Virus record (IMG/VR): IMGVR_UViG_3300035698_013459
Location: 1 to 48,158 of that record
Length of the DNA: 48,158 nucleotides
From: a virus
Strand: one strand, 5' to 3'
Positions 47,044 through 48,158 of this stretch are shown in pieces. Under the pieces are notes generated by a model, which worked only from the letters and a program-made list of their open reading frames with translations, ran no database searches and was not told the origin of the DNA. The first letter of the stretch is position 1; every line of letters begins with the position of its first letter. The translations under genes were made by a program, and so were the position numbers.

Positions 47044-47056
47044 TACAGAGGATAGA

Positions 47057-47374
47057 ATGTCAAAACCTACGAGTCAAGCAGATGTAGTTAATGAGATGAT
47101 TAACGCAGACATGATAGACAACTTTGATTTTAAAGCCACATTAAATTTGGTTAAACATATTAATATTAATTATGGTAATATTATTGTGTATTACAAATCC
47201 CATGGTCAACATATAATAGATGTAAGAGGTGCATATAGAGATTGGGCAGCCCATGGGACTGTTGATGATACTAGAATGGTCTGTGATAACTTAGAACGAG
47301 GGCTCAAGTTTGTTTTAAAGAACTTGTATACTAATGATCACAGATTTAACACAAAAAATTCGGAACAAATTTAA
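47057..47374 (+). CDS. Hypothetical protein
   Basis: About 105 aa from ATG 47057 (CAGAGGATAG upstream). The frame is open from 46985, but that upstream part is a remnant of the neighbouring phosphoesterase gene, so it is excluded. Contents: 'FKATLNLVKHININYGNIIVYYKSH'. Not recognised. Confidence 0.55.
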   Translation: MSKPTSQADVVNEMINADMIDNFDFKATLNLVKHININYGNIIVYYKSHGQHIIDVRGAYRDWAAHGTVDDTRMVCDNLERGLKFVLKNLYTNDHRFNTKNSEQI

Positions 47375-47919
47375 TGGAAACCTTTGTTACTTCAGATCAG
47401 CATTTTGGTCATCGCAATATTATAAGACATTGTAGTCGCCCTTTTTCGTCTGTCTTTGAGATGAATCAATACATGATAGCCTATTGGAATAACACTGTTA
47501 CTAATAATGACATTGTCTACCATTTGGGTGATTTTGGCCTCGCCCCCCAAAACGTCCTCCAAAAGATTTTTAGACAGCTCAATGGGAAAAAAATCATACT
47601 TGTAAAAGGGAATCATGATAAATCCGATAAATGGATGTTAGAAATAGGATTTGACGAGGTACATAAATACATAGATTTAAAGTTAGAAAAAAAGAAGATT
47701 TTCATGGGGCATGTGCCCATGTATACGATTTATCACGATATCATGATCTGTGGTCACATTCATAAAGCCGCCAAGATAAATGGTAACATCGTTAATGTGG
47801 GGGTGGATGTGTGGGATTATCGCCCTGTTTCCTTAGATACTCTTATTAAACTAAAATTAGATCGATCCAAAACAAAATACATGATCACTGAGATAGAGGG
47901 AGAAAATAATGAAAGATAG
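47374..47919 (+). CDS. Small calcineurin-like phosphoesterase
   Basis: A 181-aa single-domain metallophosphoesterase. Motifs: SDQHFGH (7-13), HLGDFG (50-55), KGNHDKS (near 78), MGHVP and CGHIHK, the complete metal set. The short form resembles phage and bacterial YfcE-like or 2',3'-cyclic-phosphate-type enzymes; the substrate is not predictable. Overlaps the previous stop (TAATG). Confidence 0.82.
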   Translation: METFVTSDQHFGHRNIIRHCSRPFSSVFEMNQYMIAYWNNTVTNNDIVYHLGDFGLAPQNVLQKIFRQLNGKKIILVKGNHDKSDKWMLEIGFDEVHKYIDLKLEKKKIFMGHVPMYTIYHDIMICGHIHKAAKINGNIVNVGVDVWDYRPVSLDTLIKLKLDRSKTKYMITEIEGENNER

Positions 47920-48142
47920 AAATAATCTGGTGCATTTTTTAAAAGAGACAAATGTCGAAGGCCCTCGTTATTTCCCCCACATAGGTTATGCAGATTTTCA
48001 TCACATCGCAGATAAATTAATAGAACTTTTAGAAGAAAATGGAATAGAAACCGCTAAATTATGGGAGGCATTAGATGTCAGACGAAAAGAAAGTGATACA
48101 GTTTCCAGGGAATCCAAAAGCACCAACCCCAGATGTGAATAG
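47909..48142 (+). CDS. Hypothetical 77-aa protein
   Basis: Helical protein with 'HIADKLIELLEENGIETAKLWEAL'. It overlaps the phosphoesterase gene by 11 bases and the start of the next by 68 bases; the last 20 residues may simply be overlap. Not recognised. Confidence 0.5.
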   Translation: MKDRNNLVHFLKETNVEGPRYFPHIGYADFHHIADKLIELLEENGIETAKLWEALDVRRKESDTVSRESKSTNPRCE

Positions 48143-48158
48143 CGTGCCACCAAGTGCA
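48075..48158 (+). CDS. Small protein, 3' partial
   Basis: ATG 48075 follows GGGAGGCATTAG and runs off the right edge. The visible part is MSDEKKVIQFPGNPKAP and then Pro-rich sequence, a beginning (V..FPGNP) common in small phage proteins of unknown role. Confidence 0.5.
   Translation, partial: MSDEKKVIQFPGNPKAPTPDVNSVPPSA

Noticed and set aside
1-48158. General recoding of TGA or TAA as sense codons
   Set aside because: TAA, TAG and TGA all end clearly defined genes, often in ATGA or TAATG overlaps, so the standard bacterial code fits; the two in-frame stops are local.

Overview
The window is part of the genome of an uncultivated tailed double-stranded DNA bacteriophage. It carries terminase subunits, a portal protein, a T4/RecA-style replication and recombination set, phage tRNAs, an M15-type endolysin candidate, homing elements and dozens of very small genes packed with 4-base ATGA overlaps. 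The DNA is AT-rich with strong GGAGG ribosome binding sites. The host cannot be named from the sequence. Both ends of the window cut through genes, so the genome is larger than 48 kb.

Layout. (1) 1-9.8 kb, rightward: family C DNA polymerase (partial), dNMP kinase, gp32-like SSB, RecA/UvsX with its C-terminal domain in a separate frame, gp47/gp46 (SbcD/SbcC-like) and a RuvC-like resolvase. (2) 9.8-24.4 kb, rightward: small and large terminase (the latter split by an intein), portal, virion-associated unknowns, phosphoesterase, zinc metallopeptidase, M15 peptidase, a YfbR-family HD nucleotidase, a Vsr-type endonuclease and an adenylosuccinate-synthetase homologue of PurZ type. (3) 24.35-40.24 kb, leftward: sigma factor, MazG-like pyrophosphohydrolase, a MoxR ATPase plus VWA metallopeptidase pair, and about 35 small genes, many with zinc ribbons. 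(4) 40.24-40.74 kb: non-coding divergent control region with operator-like repeats, hairpins and a candidate structured RNA. (5) 40.74-43.8 kb, rightward: small zinc proteins, initiator tRNA-Met, tRNA-Glu and RtcB RNA ligase. (6) 43.8-45.25 kb, leftward small genes. (7) 45.35 kb to the end, rightward small genes and a phosphoesterase.

Most notable biology. The PurA homologue at 23.2 kb has Ser where PurA has its catalytic Asp (GSSGKGK instead of GDEGKGK), the change associated with PurZ. PurZ makes the precursor of 2-aminoadenine (base Z). The same window has a YfbR-family HD protein (DatZ-like role: removing dATP) and a MazG-like protein (MazZ-like role: dGTP to dGMP). Together they suggest a phage that replaces adenine with 2-aminoadenine in its DNA. 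Unusually, its polymerase is DnaE-like rather than the PolA-family DpoZ or the PrimPol of the Z phages I recall, and the three genes are scattered over two strands instead of clustered.

Other systems: a tRNA plus RtcB repair cassette that includes an initiator tRNA; a MoxR/VWA chaperone-like pair; a recurring TATCTACAG operator-like motif inside the -35/-10 spacers of separate promoters; and a promoter cassette repeated four times in the leftward arm, in which the stop codon of the upstream gene is part of the promoter. Several reading frames are broken (recA C-terminus, a DUF5320-like gene, a small conserved phage gene, a zinc-finger gene). These are real mutations, recoding or assembly errors, and raw reads would decide.
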